Shown: piece after piece, positions 63,761 to 64,000 of the stretch
Position numbering within the stretch: the first letter of the stretch is position 1
Layout: each line of letters opens with the position of its first letter
The notes under the pieces: model-generated
What the model was told of the DNA's origin: nothing
What the model saw: the letters and a program-made list of their open reading frames with translations, nothing else
Databases searched by the model: none
Assembly (NCBI GenBank): GCA_023846275.1
Contig: CM043870.1
Span: forward strand, 12,781,527-12,845,526
Reading direction: 5' to 3'
Origin: Vanilla planifolia
Taxonomy: Eukaryota; Streptophyta; Magnoliopsida; Asparagales; Orchidaceae
DNA length: 64,000 nucleotides
Translations under genes and position numbers: made by a program

Positions 63761-64000
63761 ATCAATCATAGGTGGAGTTACACTCAAAACTTAATTGAAC
63801 TAATAATTTAACATGTAGAAGTACTTTGATAAAATTGCTAAAAAATATATAAATTACAATTAAGGTGCAACAAAATTATAAATTAAGTGAACTTAGTAGA
63901 ATAAGTAAGGCATACATGATGGATCAACAAAGCGATTTGACTTATTGTTTGTAGAGAAACCGCATAAGTCCAATTGAAATAAAATCAGTCTGCATGAATC

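Larger units (their letters stand above)
60150..64000 (-). mobile_element. Broken Ty1/copia retrotransposon, SIRE/Maximus-like (fossil)
   Basis: Reading the minus strand from the window's right edge leftwards gives, in copia order, gag (about 63760-62900, ending in a zinc-knuckle-like region near 62881-62930), a probable protease region (about 62100-61900), reverse transcriptase (about 61760-61080) and RNase H (about 60760-60270). The order, with RNase H last after RT, and the diagnostic words KQAP at 61319-61330, YVDD at 61195-61206 and TKHI at 60426-60437 identify the family. The gag style, with an AWKKLEVTYGETS-like segment near 63420-63460, fits the SIRE/Maximus branch. The element is thoroughly broken, with well over ten breaks, and its interior is shorter than the family norm. 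The 5' end runs off the window or lies within its last 200 bases. Decay this deep suggests an old insertion. Confidence 0.88.

Noticed and set aside
1-64000. An organellar, Plasmodium-like or Dictyostelium-like origin because of the A+T content
   Set aside because: The L1 with zf-RVT and the SIRE-like copia element are typical of plant nuclear DNA, and no organellar gene is present.

Overview
The window is a non-genic, repeat-filled stretch of a plant nuclear genome. It is strongly A+T-rich (about three quarters by eye) and poor in CG dinucleotides. The plant call rests on two decayed retroelements: a plant-type L1 LINE (endonuclease, reverse transcriptase and zf-RVT remnants) and a Ty1/copia element of the SIRE/Maximus type. 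Such low GC in a large, fossil-rich genome would fit a gymnosperm such as Welwitschia, but that is only a guess. I see no intact protein-coding gene, rRNA, tRNA or CRISPR array. The short open frames scattered through the window are chance frames or lie antisense to fossils.

Layout. About 41 kb belongs to one highly diverged tandem satellite with a monomer of about 400-410 bp and roughly 100 recognisable monomers. It lies in four blocks: 1-8140 (+), 14401-18497 (+), 18498-32785 (inverted) and 32786-47195 (+). The strand flip at about 18.5 and 32.8 kb marks a 14.3-kb inversion inside the array. From 8141 to 14400 the array is interrupted by unrelated DNA that holds a second tandem family (8870-11600, unit about 735 bp, each copy LTR- or promoter-like). 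The array stops at about 47.2 kb, where a minus-strand L1 remnant (about 47240-50120) abuts it.

From 50.1 to 60.1 kb there is unidentified, non-coding, transposon-like DNA, with one stretch resembling the 735-bp family (about 53560-53800) and a TA/TATC microsatellite (59543-59611). The last 3.9 kb (about 60150 to beyond 64000) is a broken copia element on the minus strand.

How the parts fit. Nothing here works as a pathway. The window reads as a record of chromosome history: an old satellite array that decayed for a long time, was inverted in part, was interrupted by other repeats and is bordered by dead retroelements. The most distinctive signals are in the satellite monomer: two short dyad-symmetric motifs and an internal duplication of about 20 bp. 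Substitutions in one dyad often stay self-complementary, which is either constraint or a by-product of CG decay.
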